Positions 63,897-64,000 of a stretch of 64,000 nt of DNA are shown here, piece by piece (the stretch's first letter is position 1; every line of letters starts with the position of its first letter). Position numbers and translations under genes: made by a program. A model generated the notes under the pieces. The model was not told where the DNA came from. It worked only from the letters and a program-made list of their open reading frames with translations, and searched no databases. The stretch spans positions 150,448,407-150,512,406 of the forward strand of contig CM059186.1 of assembly GCA_030323885.1 (NCBI GenBank), in the 5' to 3' direction. This stretch comes from Branchipolynoe longqiensis. Lineage: Eukaryota > Annelida > Polychaeta > Phyllodocida > Polynoidae.

Positions 63897-64000
63897 ATTT
63901 GCCTCTCTCTTCCCAGGTAAGCCGGACGAGTGCCACAACGACATCATGGCCCTCCTGAGGGCGGGACTCGCGGAAGGAACATGGAGGAACAAGTCCGTCC
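63847..64000 (+). CDS. Tyrosine recombinase start (cut by window end)
   Basis: ATG at 63847 opens a frame to the last base, overlapping the end of pol by 50 bp in another frame. It reads KFASLFPGKPDECHN, then MALLRAGLAEGTWRNKS. The pattern L..GLA..T...Y/K..  is the usual start of the core-binding domain in DIRS/Ngaro recombinases, and the place and overlap match the other element. Catalytic residues are beyond the window. Confidence 0.65.
   Translation, partial: MTSDTSTSPHALGSSIKFASLFPGKPDECHNDIMALLRAGLAEGTWRNKSV

Larger units (their letters stand above)
59327..64000 (+). mobile_element. DIRS-order retrotransposon, cut by the window end
   Basis: gag, proline-rich frame, RT/RNase H and the start of a tyrosine recombinase, in this order on the plus strand, all open. 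Very GC-rich. No A1-type repeat can be tested because the 3' part is outside. Gag and RT differ strongly from the element at 29-34 kb, so this is a separate lineage; the decayed copy at 35.8-38.6 kb belongs with it. The left limit is a guess. Confidence 0.82.

Overview
The window looks like animal genomic DNA, probably from a marine invertebrate; a mollusc is my best guess, but no single feature proves it. Reasons: genes are split by GT..AG introns, about half or more of the sequence is dispersed repeats, tRNA-derived SINEs and several non-LTR (LINE) remnants are present, and there are two kinds of tyrosine-recombinase (DIRS/Ngaro-type) retrotransposon. The window opens on a HindIII site, as the end of a BAC insert would.

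Host genes. (1) Positions 31-13046, plus strand: a complete six-exon gene for a 365-residue NOXRED1-like protein (pyrroline-5-carboxylate-reductase-related NAD(P) oxidoreductase). All splice phases fit, and two exons are not visible as long open frames. (2) Positions 19727-24108, minus strand: a complete three-exon universal stress protein gene (176 residues) with the ATP-binding G-2x-G-9x-G-S motif. It converges on gene 1. (3) Positions 46175-46465, minus strand: the last exon of an unidentified coiled-coil protein gene. (4) Positions 28856-29035, minus strand: an orphan, broken copy of NOXRED1 exon 5.

Mobile DNA. Positions 29056-34404 (minus) hold a nearly intact Ngaro-like element: gag, RT/RNase H and tyrosine recombinase, with split direct repeats A1..B1-A2-B2. 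Its recombinase has Asp where the catalytic Tyr should be. From about 59.3 kb to the window end (plus) lies a second, unrelated YR retroelement with gag, a proline-rich reading frame, RT/RNase H and the first codons of a recombinase. A decayed relative lies at 35.8-38.6 kb (minus). LINE remnants lie at 0.76-1.08, 4.9-6.66, 48.2-48.7, 55.29-56.33 and 57.15-57.43 kb. The 55.3-kb copy is a clean insertion with a 10-bp target duplication inside a 23-bp satellite.

The rest is dominated by short non-autonomous DNA elements: about 16 copies of a ~340-bp element with TTAA target duplications, proved here by an empty site; a group of 0.3-0.7-kb foldback elements with 3-bp duplications (TAA, TTA, ATA, TTG), each filled with its own degenerate motif; hAT-like and pogo-like MITEs; two SINE families; minisatellites; and at least 18 G/C homopolymers of 10-22 bp. 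Nested insertions give a relative order for several families. I see no operon, CRISPR or bacterial feature.
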